Origin: Desulfurococcales archaeon | GTDB taxonomy: Archaea; Thermoproteota; Thermoprotei_A; Sulfolobales; NBVN01 | Length of the DNA stretch: 9,618 bases | Assembly: GCA_023255965.1 (NCBI GenBank) | Contig: JAGDWE010000025.1 | Location: 1-9,618 of the forward strand | Direction: 5' to 3' | In this document: positions 1 to 5,812 of the stretch, one piece after another | How positions within the stretch are numbered: position 1 is the stretch's first letter | Layout: every line of letters begins with the position of its first letter | Translations under genes and position numbers: made by a program | The notes under the pieces: model-generated | Told to the model about the DNA's origin: nothing | Database searches by the model: none | The model's input: the letters and a program-made list of their open reading frames with translations, nothing else

Positions 1-428
1 TATCGGCGATTACACCTCCAGTCGCCTTAGCTGCCTACGCAGCAGCCTCCATAGCCAAGGATGATCCTATGAAGATCGGCCTGCAGGCAACTAAGCTAGG
101 TATTGCTGCAATACTTACACCATTTATATTAATATTTAAGCCTGAATTGCTGTTAATAGCCGTGAAACCTTTGTCGATAATGATAATGAACGTATGCACA
201 GCATTCATAGCTATATATGCCATTGCTGCTGCTTTGGAAGGGTATATTAAGGGACCTATGAATATCGTTGAAAGAGCTTTATTGTTTATTGGCGGTATCA
301 CTCTATTTGCACCTACGACGTTGGAACTAGATCTAATATCCTTATTGATGATCGCCTTAGGTATGTTCATCCACTACAGTAGGATGAGGAAGTCAAGTAA
401 CTCGCAAGCATTAAAATCTAGACCTTAA
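1..428 (+). CDS. TRAP transporter large permease, C-terminal part (partial)
   Basis: The open frame runs from the left edge (first full codon at 3) to TAA at 426-428, giving 141 residues of a protein that begins outside the window. It opens with TPPVALAAYAAASIAKDDP, which is the proline/alanine-rich loop typical of DctM or fused 4TM/12TM TRAP permeases. Three to four hydrophobic segments follow (about residues 25-45, 48-78, 87-125), ending in a short basic tail (SRMRKSS). TRAP systems use an ion gradient to import carboxylates or similar acids with an external binding protein. The substrate cannot be read from this fragment, and the binding protein, if any, is not here. An internal ATG at 69 is not the true start, because the frame is open and conserved before it. 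Confidence 0.85.
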   Translation, partial: SAITPPVALAAYAAASIAKDDPMKIGLQATKLGIAAILTPFILIFKPELLLIAVKPLSIMIMNVCTAFIAIYAIAAALEGYIKGPMNIVERALLFIGGITLFAPTTLELDLISLLMIALGMFIHYSRMRKSSNSQALKSRP

Positions 429-460
429 GAGAATTTTTAATTCGATGCATCACACTTTAA

Positions 461-476
461 TTAAATATATATTTAA
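461..476 (+). promoter_or_regulatory. TATA box for the aminopeptidase-riboflavin synthase operon
   Basis: TTAAATATATATTTAA is a perfect 16-base palindrome, and AT-rich sequence precedes it. Its centre lies about 26 bases before position 494, so transcription should start near 492-497. That gives a leader of only 15-20 bases before ATG 512. It lies in the 71-base gap after the TRAP gene, so the downstream pair probably has its own promoter. Confidence 0.6.
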
Positions 477-511
477 CTGATTAAACCTAGGTAATCAATG
501 TGGGTGCCCAC

Positions 512-1609
512 ATGTTAAGTAAATTAGCTGAATTACTAGTCAGCTACTGTATTAAGGCTACTAAAGGAGATGAAGTTAGGGTCTCTGCTACATATGATGC
601 CATGTCATTAGTTAAAGAGTTATGGAAGAGCTTAGTTAGCTTAGGTGCCTACCCATACTTAAGCTTAGTTGATGAGGAACTTGAGGAAATATTCTACTTA
701 TATGCTTCGGAGGAACTTCTTAAACATGTACCGAGGGTTGATAAGTTTATTTATGAAAATATAAATGCATTTATATCAATCATATCCAGTACACATACTA
801 AGCATTTAATTAGCGTAGCTCCCGAGAAATTAAGCATTAGGGCTAAGACATTAGGCGAATTAAGCAATATCTTCATCAATAGGGAGTCCTCTGGCGATCT
901 AAGATGGGTTGCAACGATATATCCAACTAAGGCGCTAGCCCAAGAAGCAGGCATGTCGTTAATCGCTTACAAGGACTTCATATTCAGCGCATTAAAGCTA
1001 TATGAGCCTAATCCTATTGATGCATGGATTAGACAGGCAGAAAAACAAAGTAGGATAGTTAACGTCTTAAGCAAGGTTAGTGAGTTAAGGTTCGTAGGTG
1101 AGGGTATCGATCTACATCTAAGGGTTGACGGTAGGACGTGGATTAATGATGACGGTAGGAAGAACATGCCGGGAGGCGAGGTCTACACTGCACCAATAGA
1201 GGATAGCGTTGAGGGCTATGTAGTGTTTACGTATCCAGCGATTTGGAGGGGTATCGAGATTGATGGTGTTAAACTATTTTTCAGGGGCGGTAAGGTAATT
1301 AATGCTTCAGCCACTAAAGGCGAGGAATTCATTAAGAAGATAATTAATATCGATGAGGGCTCGAGGAGGGTTGGTGAAGTTGCCTTCGGCCTTAACTACA
1401 ATATTAATAGATTTACTAAGCAGATACTACTTGATGAGAAAATGGGTGGCACCATACATTTAGCGTTGGGTTCTGCATATTTAGGAAGTGGCGGGACAAA
1501 TAAATCGGCTATACATTTAGACCTCATTAAGGATATGAGTAAAGGTAAGGTAATTGCTGATGGAGATGTCATCTACTCTGACGGCAGGTTTCTAAGTGAT
1601 GTGCTATGA
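512..1609 (+). CDS. M29 family metallo-aminopeptidase (AmpS/PepS-like)
   Basis: This is a 365-residue protein of peptidase family M29, cytosolic dimetal aminopeptidases that remove N-terminal residues from peptides. The family's metal ligands are present, numbered from ATG 512: Glu223 in MPGGEVYTAP, Glu289 in GEVAFGLN, His316 in GGTIHLALG, Tyr323, and His335/Asp337 in AIHLDLI. The N-terminal half (about 1-180) is the variable domain and the C-terminal half holds the active site. Length is close to the family norm of about 370-410. A GTG at 500 would add four residues. ATG 512 is preferred because GGGTG at 502-506 sits five bases before it and the family usually starts with an MLxKLAxLLV-like helix. 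The stop overlaps the start of riboflavin synthase (ATGA), so the two are probably translated together. Substrate preference cannot be read. Confidence 0.9.
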   Translation: MLSKLAELLVSYCIKATKGDEVRVSATYDAMSLVKELWKSLVSLGAYPYLSLVDEELEEIFYLYASEELLKHVPRVDKFIYENINAFISIISSTHTKHLISVAPEKLSIRAKTLGELSNIFINRESSGDLRWVATIYPTKALAQEAGMSLIAYKDFIFSALKLYEPNPIDAWIRQAEKQSRIVNVLSKVSELRFVGEGIDLHLRVDGRTWINDDGRKNMPGGEVYTAPIEDSVEGYVVFTYPAIWRGIEIDGVKLFFRGGKVINASATKGEEFIKKIINIDEGSRRVGEVAFGLNYNINRFTKQILLDEKMGGTIHLALGSAYLGSGGTNKSAIHLDLIKDMSKGKVIADGDVIYSDGRFLSDVL

Positions 1610-2079
1610 TTAAGGTAGGTATAGTTGACACTACATTTGCTAGAATTGATATGGGGTCCATAGCTGAGGAGGTCATTAGAAATAACCTACCTAACTCGGT
1701 CGTATATAGATATACGGTCCCAGGCATTAAGGATATCCCAGTGGCAGCTAAGAAATTAATAGATGAGCTAGGATGCGATGGAGTCATAACGCTAGGCTGG
1801 GTAGGTAAGACTCTGACAGATAAATTAAGTTATGTGGCATTAAGCGTTGGATTACAGTTGGTTCAGTTAATGACCAATAAACACGTAATAGATGTAACCA
1901 TACATGAAGATGAAGCAGACAGCGATGAAAAGCTATATGAAATAGCTGTAGATAGGGTTAAGAAGCACTCACTAAACCTTATTAAATTATTAACTGGCGG
2001 CAGGGAATCCCTTAGGAGGTATGCTGGTATGGGTTTGAGGCAAGGTTGCCCTGACGTGGGACCTCTTAAAACTACTTAA
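1606..2079 (+). CDS. ribC: Archaeal-type riboflavin synthase (RibC)
   Basis: This 157-residue protein converts two 6,7-dimethyl-8-ribityllumazine molecules to riboflavin plus a pyrimidinedione, the last step of riboflavin synthesis. It belongs to the archaeal enzyme type, which is related to lumazine synthase and not to bacterial RibE. Visible signatures are VGIVDTTFARIDMGSIA at 4-20, TVPGIKDIPVAAKKL at 38-52, QLMTNKHVIDV at 87-97, HEDEA at 100-104 and the C-terminal GLRQGCPDVGP at 143-153, with strong resemblance to the Methanocaldococcus jannaschii enzyme. Length matches the family (about 155). ATG 1606 overlaps the aminopeptidase stop by four bases. No other riboflavin genes are in the window. 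Decayed IS DNA begins within a few dozen bases of the stop, but the C-terminus looks intact. Confidence 0.95.
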   Translation: MIKVGIVDTTFARIDMGSIAEEVIRNNLPNSVVYRYTVPGIKDIPVAAKKLIDELGCDGVITLGWVGKTLTDKLSYVALSVGLQLVQLMTNKHVIDVTIHEDEADSDEKLYEIAVDRVKKHSLNLIKLLTGGRESLRRYAGMGLRQGCPDVGPLKTT

Positions 2080-2123
2080 AACCCATCTGCTGTTCGGTTC
2101 TTGTAGGTGGTTGCCCGTGCCCA

Positions 2124-2432
2124 TTAACTAGGTTGCTTTCGCCGCTTCGGCAATCTTCCCTCTTTCTCCTCTTTAATTAGGGCGAAGAATGCCCTCTAGG
2201 CTTCTGCGTTCTTCCTAGCGACTTGCTGGATACTGACCTTCAGTACATCCTTGTACTTGGCGTAAACCTCCTTCTCGGTCTTAGCGAAGTCCACCATCTC
2301 CTCGTTCTTGAACTGTTGCGTTCTGAGCCAGTTCACTTCGTTCCAACATTTGGCAGTAATAACGCCTAATTCCTTCAGCTTTTCGTGGGCGTCTTTGCTG
2401 ACTACGAGCTTGACCACGTTAGTCCTCTTCAC
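2124..2432 (-). pseudogene. tnpB: TnpB (IS605/IS1341-type) N-terminal remnant
   Basis: From GTG 2432 the frame encodes 78 residues starting VKRTNVVKLVVSKDAHEKL and ending VARKNAEA, which I recognise as the N-terminus of crenarchaeal TnpB, an RNA-guided nuclease of IS605-family elements. A TAG at 2196-2198 stops it where intact relatives have tryptophan (NAEAWRxFF). The same frame then continues with RAFFALIKEEKEGRLPK before TAA at 2124-2126. The RuvC-like and zinc-finger parts (about 300 residues) are missing, so it cannot be an active nuclease. A GTG at 2447 is a longer alternative start. GTG 2432 is preferred because it overlaps the stop of the upstream small ORF (GTGA) and matches usual TnpB starts. 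Base composition is more GC-rich than neighbours and favours CTG/AAG/GAG codons, as expected for transferred DNA. Confidence 0.85.
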
Positions 2433-2580
2433 CGCTCCTGCTTGCACCTCCTGTACTCCTCGATGAGCCTCCTGATCACGTCGTCGTATGTCTCCCTTGG
2501 ATGGATCTTCAGCTTCTTCAGCTCCTCCTTGGTGTCCTTACCGATCCTGATCGGCTCTGTGGCAGGAATGCTACCCCCAT
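2429..2580 (-). pseudogene. Small ribbon-helix-helix-like ORF upstream of tnpB, frame broken near start
   Basis: A reading frame ending at TGA 2429-2431 encodes about 46 residues from 2569, including TEPIRIGKDTKEELKKLKI and HPRETYDDVIRRLIEEY. The pattern (beta strand IRIGKDT, amphipathic helix, HPRETYDDVI turn, second helix) fits ribbon-helix-helix DNA-binding or VapB-like antitoxin proteins, which act as dimers. There is no in-frame ATG, GTG or TTG. ATG 2580 is placed correctly for the TATA box at 2601-2608 but is out of frame by one base. The five-G run (2574-2578) lies just after it, and one extra G or two fewer would restore M-G-(G)-S-I-P-A-T-E. So it may be a frameshifted gene, start at ATT 2569, or reflect a sequencing error. 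Its last bases overlap the tnpB start, so the two formed one operon. Confidence 0.6.
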
Positions 2581-2600
2581 CTACAAATGTAGCAAAACAC

Positions 2601-2608
2601 TTTATAAA
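2601..2608 (-). promoter_or_regulatory. TATA box of the decayed RHH-tnpB element
   Basis: Read leftward the sequence is TTTATAAA. Its centre is about 24-25 bases before ATG 2580, the spacing expected for a leaderless archaeal transcript. It lies inside the element, between the end hairpin and the small ORF, so the element carried its own promoter. Confidence 0.55.
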
Positions 2609-2615
2609 TCTTCAT

Positions 2616-2635
2616 CCCCGCCTTGAAAGGCGAGG
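2616..2635 (-). repeat. IS605-type end hairpin of the tnpB element
   Basis: On the minus strand an 8-bp stem (CCTCGCCT/AGGCGGGG, one G-T pair) encloses the loop TTCA. Read on the plus strand the same position is a C-A mismatch, so the structure favours the minus-strand RNA or DNA. Subterminal hairpins of this CCCCGCC/GGCGGGG kind are characteristic of IS200/IS605 ends, and this one sits on the 5' side of the tnpB remnant. It marks the likely left end of the element near 2640. Confidence 0.5.
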
Positions 2636-2666
2636 CTTTCGGATGTAAGGGCATTTAAGTAATCCT

Positions 2667-4256
2667 TTAAATCGTAGGTAACCTTACTAGCTGAGGATAA
2701 TACTCCCTTAGAACCCTAACCATAGAAGCCCTTGCAATAAACGATCTAAGGGCGGATAGTGACGTCCTAAAGTACGTATCTGGATCGGACTTCACGTAGT
2801 TAATAACCTTTAGCGTTAAGTCACGAAATTCGCGGTACTCCTCATCGTTAATCGACCTCGCCTCAGGGGCTGCTGGGTCTATAGGATCCCTTATATCATG
2901 CCCAAAGAGCCATCCGTTTACATTATGGACTATGAATTCTAATGCACCACCATCCCTTGAGGAAATCGCTGGGACAGCATTTATAGAAGCCTTCATGTAA
3001 CTAGTACCACACGCCTCCCAACCAGAGAATGGTGTAAATAATAGTAAATCGGCGCCCGATATTAGCTTCTTAGCGATGTCAACTGTGTACTCAGGTATGT
3101 ATATGACGTTATCATACTTCCTACTTAGCTTCATAAACTCCTTCATTATCATTAACCCGTAGTTATCATGCGGGTGTGCCTTGCCGCCTAATACGTATAT
3201 GACGTCATCCCTCCTCGACTCCACGATAAACCTAAGTATGAAGTCGGGTCTTTTGTACATAGTAAGTCTCCTCCCCCACATAACGACCACTTTATCGTCG
3301 ATCGATACATCCTTATAGTTCCTTAGCAGGCTCTCTAATTCGCCCTTAATCCTAGATTTAATGGTTGGTAACGTATCTAACGTTAGGCTATGTGATTCGT
3401 AAGCCCTCCTCAATTCTGGGTGCATCCACCTCTCTAAATTAACTCCATTGGTTATATATGAAAGCTTATCGCTGAAGTGGGGGAAGATCTTAAGCAATAC
3501 ATCTAAGTGCTTGGCAGAGACCGCGAATGATTGATTAGAAGCTGCTAAACCTACCTCAGTAAGAACTACATCCGGGGACAGGAGCCTGTATCCGTACTCT
3601 GAGTTTATCAACTTGCTCGGAAATGTGGGATGTCCCCATATGCCTGCTGTATGTATAACTAATCTATACTTGCCGGGAATTTTAAGTATTAATGGAAGTA
3701 ATGCGGTATACGCCTCCTGAAGATCTATGAACATTATGTCGTAGATATTGATGTTCCTCCTTATATACTCGGCCGCGCCCTTAGCAAGCAACGTATATTT
3801 GAAGAATCTTTCCTCAGTGCTTGATTCTATGTAAAGCCTCTTAGTTAATTCAACTGCCCATTGAGGCGCTGTGGGCCTGATAAATATCGCCTTAGCGCTT
3901 CCCACACTATAGCTGAGGGCCTCCACCTCAACATCGTCGCCCCTCAGCTTAACCTTAAACTTATCGTCAACTTTAAGCGAATCAAGGAAGGACTGAGGCT
4001 GGGGCTGAGGCTTAGGTATCGGATTAAACTCATTATCAAAGTCGTAGGATACATACCCCTCACTATATAGAAGTGATATTACAAGGTAGCTTAGCCCTAA
4101 TGATGCGGCGGCATAGAATTTATCGCCTTCAAGTACTCCTAGACCCCCAGCATAGGTAAAACCGATATCTAAGGCTAAATCGGGGGTAACGCTGATTATG
4201 TTGTACCCCTCGCTGACCACCGGATCAAGTACATCAACAGCGTTAGTCAAGTACAC
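2667..4256 (-). CDS. glgP: Compact archaeal alpha-glucan (glycogen) phosphorylase, GT35
   Basis: The 529-residue protein fits glycosyltransferase family 35, which releases glucose-1-phosphate from glycogen or maltodextrin with phosphate and pyridoxal phosphate. Near the N-terminus YAGGLGVLEGDKF (35-47) and LLYSEGYVSY (62-71) match the family's GGLGVLAGDH and GLLYxxGYF motifs. RRLTMYKRP (329-337) matches the conserved YKRP loop and GGKAHP follows at 357-362. EACGTSYMKASIN (414-426) corresponds to EASGTxxMKxxxN, making Lys422 the probable PLP lysine, followed by DGGALEF. It is much shorter than the ~800-residue bacterial or animal enzymes, as in other crenarchaeal members. A GT5 glycogen synthase is less likely because the EACGTSxMK motif is phosphorylase-specific. 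A PKPQPQPQ stretch (81-88) looks like a flexible insert. The start is GTG 4256, 25 bases after a TATA box. Confidence 0.8.
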   Translation of the reverse strand: MYLTNAVDVLDPVVSEGYNIISVTPDLALDIGFTYAGGLGVLEGDKFYAAASLGLSYLVISLLYSEGYVSYDFDNEFNPIPKPQPQPQSFLDSLKVDDKFKVKLRGDDVEVEALSYSVGSAKAIFIRPTAPQWAVELTKRLYIESSTEERFFKYTLLAKGAAEYIRRNINIYDIMFIDLQEAYTALLPLILKIPGKYRLVIHTAGIWGHPTFPSKLINSEYGYRLLSPDVVLTEVGLAASNQSFAVSAKHLDVLLKIFPHFSDKLSYITNGVNLERWMHPELRRAYESHSLTLDTLPTIKSRIKGELESLLRNYKDVSIDDKVVVMWGRRLTMYKRPDFILRFIVESRRDDVIYVLGGKAHPHDNYGLMIMKEFMKLSRKYDNVIYIPEYTVDIAKKLISGADLLLFTPFSGWEACGTSYMKASINAVPAISSRDGGALEFIVHNVNGWLFGHDIRDPIDPAAPEARSINDEEYREFRDLTLKVINYVKSDPDTYFRTSLSALRSFIARASMVRVLREYYPQLVRLPTI

Positions 4257-4277
4257 ACTAACCCAACTTATCTTTAC

Positions 4278-4285
4278 TTATAAAT
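4278..4285 (-). promoter_or_regulatory. TATA box for the phosphorylase gene
   Basis: Read leftward, ATTTATAA lies 25 bases before GTG 4256, so the transcript is probably leaderless. A second TATA-like stretch at 4291-4298 is about 38 bases away and less well placed. Confidence 0.55.
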
Positions 4286-4332
4286 TACTTATTTATAACC
4301 TTATAGGGTCATCAGATTATAGTTTAGTGCGA

Positions 4333-4541
4333 TTAAACCTTCCCCGCCCACGCCCCTTCTAAATCGCCGTAGGCTAGTTCACCACGACCTCCTCTAATTA
4401 CCTTGCTACCAACAGTAGAGCGGGCAGCAGGAACCCGAGGTCATCGTTAGGTTCATCGAGTTCTAGGGCCTTAAAACCTTAGAGCATGCCTAATAGCACC
4501 CGGAGCACTAAAGCACCTATGAATATCCTAAAGGATTCCAT
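4333..4541 (-). pseudogene. Probable decayed gene for a small membrane protein
   Basis: Leftward from ATG 4541, 22 bases after the cas4 stop, the frame reads MESFRIFIGALVLRVLLGML and then meets TAA (4479-4481). The same frame continues as GFKALELDEPNDDLGFLL followed by PALLLVAR to TAA at 4398-4400. A second frame takes over at about 4405-4412 with GSKVIRGGRGELAYGDLE then GAWAGKV, ending at TAA 4333-4335. Joined, these would make a roughly 65-70-residue protein with two hydrophobic segments and a soluble tail, so I read it as one gene with a stop and a frameshift. I do not recognise the family. Each piece is short, so chance open frames are a real alternative. The 306-base gap between the phosphorylase and cas4 holds nothing else visible except the phosphorylase promoter. 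Confidence 0.35.
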
Positions 4542-4563
4542 CCCCGAAACTGATGCCCAACCC

Positions 4564-5217
4564 CTACCGGGGCGTCTTCTTATATGGGCAGAGAACCGAA
4601 TAAGCACAGTAATTGCACTCCCAAGGGTATCTTGGATACCTAGTATCCAGCACCCTATCAGCTACCTCGCTATCTAATATCCTATCGAGCACTTCATACT
4701 GGGTCACCCTATCTGGGGTAATGTAAATCAGTAGTGAATACTTTAAGTTGAATAGCCAATTATAGATCATTACCTGATCTACATGGTGATCATGTGGAAG
4801 GTTCATATCCGATCTAGAGGTCTTAATTTCAATACCTAAGTTACCTTCATCAGTAACTAATATCGCGTCAGCCCTACCTTTAATGACCACCTTCTCACTA
4901 CTACCCGGGAGTTTGATCTCCTTAGATGATTCGACCTCCACCATTACCTTGTCTGCAAATATTTCCTTAAGAATGCTCTGCAACCCCCTATGAATCATGC
5001 TTCCATAAATGAATGCAGGGGTGAAGAGCTCCCTGAGGCCTAACTCCGGATACTTAATCTCATAGTCCCTTTTAAGCAAGCATCTAACTAGATCGGAGAC
5101 CCAATAGACATTGGCTTCTCTAACATGCTTGCTTAATTCCTTCTTACTCAACTCATATATCAACTTAATTAAGTCCACAGTCATCCAATACTCAACCACA
5201 GTAACTTTAGCAAACAC
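4564..5217 (-). CDS. cas4: Cas4-family RecB-like nuclease (stand-alone)
   Basis: This 217-residue protein has the Cas4 layout: a PD-(D/E)XK nuclease core flanked by four cysteines that bind a 4Fe-4S cluster. Visible residues are Cys46 (SDLVRCLLKRDYE), His76 (MIHRGLQ), Asp117 (GRADAIL), Glu130 and Lys132 (GIEIKTSRS), Gln148 (HHVDQVMIYN) and Cys201/Cys204/Cys210 (WECNYCAYSVLCPY). In CRISPR systems Cas4 trims and selects prespacers with Cas1-Cas2; relatives outside CRISPR loci act as DNA exonucleases of uncertain role. No repeat array or other cas gene is in the window. The start is ambiguous: GTG 5217 gives the longest form, GTG 5199 lies 25 bases after the TATA-like palindrome at 5218-5229, and ATG 5184 is also possible. 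The conserved core begins near residue 39, so all three are compatible with function. Confidence 0.85.
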   Translation of the reverse strand: MFAKVTVVEYWMTVDLIKLIYELSKKELSKHVREANVYWVSDLVRCLLKRDYEIKYPELGLRELFTPAFIYGSMIHRGLQSILKEIFADKVMVEVESSKEIKLPGSSEKVVIKGRADAILVTDEGNLGIEIKTSRSDMNLPHDHHVDQVMIYNWLFNLKYSLLIYITPDRVTQYEVLDRILDSEVADRVLDTRYPRYPWECNYCAYSVLCPYKKTPR

Positions 5218-5229
5218 TAGTTATAACTA
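5218..5229 (-). promoter_or_regulatory. Palindromic TATA-like element before cas4
   Basis: TAGTTATAACTA is a 12-base palindrome overlapping the TATA consensus. If it is the cas4 TATA box, transcription would start near 5199, favouring an inner start codon (GTG 5199 or ATG 5184) over GTG 5217. Confidence 0.4.
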
Positions 5230-5363
5230 ATTCTGAGAGCACTAGCTAAAGGGGTTCGGAGCTTCATCGAGTGATGAACACATCTAATTAGCCTTATGGA
5301 GTTGTTAAAAAGCCTTCAATTGATGAACATGGATTGATGATTTATAATAAAAGAAGGATAAAC

Positions 5364-5390
5364 TTCGCCCTTCAGGGCGGGAGGGGGTCA
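5364..5390 (+). repeat. Solitary IS605/TnpB-type end hairpin
   Basis: CGCCC-TTCA-GGGCG (5366-5379) forms a stem of 5 bp, extended by two T-G pairs, and is followed by a purine-rich GGGAGGGGGTCAGA. The same hairpin plus tail occurs on the minus strand at 6885-6853. Such sequences resemble the right end of IS605-family elements, which also forms the 3' end of the TnpB guide RNA. No tnpB is attached here. It stops about seven bases before the TATA box of the DUF59 gene. The rest of the 5230-5437 gap shows no gene. Confidence 0.45.
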
Positions 5391-5396
5391 GAATAA

Positions 5397-5404
5397 CTTA
5401 TAAG
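5397..5404 (+). promoter_or_regulatory. TATA box for the DUF59-moaB operon
   Basis: CTTATAAG is palindromic and centred about 26 bases before position 5427, leaving a leader of roughly 10 bases before GTG 5438. It follows immediately after the IS-end-like hairpin. Confidence 0.5.
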
Positions 5405-5437
5405 TAACTCGGGCATGTAGTAGTAGGTGTGCTTTAG

Positions 5438-5812
5438 GTGAGTAGCAAATTGATTGATCGAGTAATCGAAGTTCTAAAATCCATATATGATCCTGAAATT
5501 CCAATCAACATATACGACTTAGGATTAATCTATAACATAAGCGTCGATGATGCTGGCGTAGTCCGTATAGATATGACTTTAACAACACCGGGATGCCCTA
5601 TAGCATTTTACGTAGTCCAGCAGATCATTAGCTCGGTTAAGAGCATAGAGGGTGTAAATGACGTTAAGGTAAATGTGACATTTAGCCCTCCATGGAATCC
5701 ATTAAAGATGACTAAGGATGGTAGGGAGAGATTTAAGCAGCTATTTGGTTACGACATAGTTGAGGAGTTTCTGAAGACGCATGGAGGCGCCAAAGAGAAT
5801 GCCAGTAAATGA
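5438..5812 (+). CDS. DUF59/MIP18-family protein (iron-sulfur assembly type)
   Basis: The 124-residue protein is a complete DUF59 (MIP18-like) domain with a short C-terminal extension. Signatures are DPEIPINIYDLGLIY (18-32), TTPGCP with Cys53 (49-54), and SPPWNP (83-88). Family members include SufT and eukaryotic MIP18/CIAO2 in iron-sulfur protein maturation, and PaaD in phenylacetate oxidation. No phenylacetate genes are nearby, so a role in Fe-S cluster assembly or delivery is the better guess. The start is GTG 5438: an in-frame TAG stands directly before it (5435-5437), so no longer form exists. The gene overlaps the next one, moaB, which suggests co-expression; Fe-S and molybdenum/tungsten cofactor synthesis are linked because several cofactor enzymes carry clusters. 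Confidence 0.9.
   Translation: MSSKLIDRVIEVLKSIYDPEIPINIYDLGLIYNISVDDAGVVRIDMTLTTPGCPIAFYVVQQIISSVKSIEGVNDVKVNVTFSPPWNPLKMTKDGRERFKQLFGYDIVEEFLKTHGGAKENASK

Noticed and set aside
751..1167. Minus-strand ORFs inside the aminopeptidase gene
   Set aside because: They are shadows of the M29 gene, whose frame carries all metal ligands.
2385..2648. 87-residue plus-strand ORF across the RHH/tnpB region
   Set aside because: It is antisense to the small RHH-like ORF and the tnpB start; the minus-strand frames have recognisable protein motifs and a TATA box, this one has none.
4564..5217. CRISPR array near cas4
   Set aside because: No regularly spaced direct repeats are visible in the neighbouring intergenic stretches.
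5221..5363. C/D-box RNA suggested by repeated TGATGAACA at 5273 and 5323
   Set aside because: No CTGA D box follows either copy at a workable distance.
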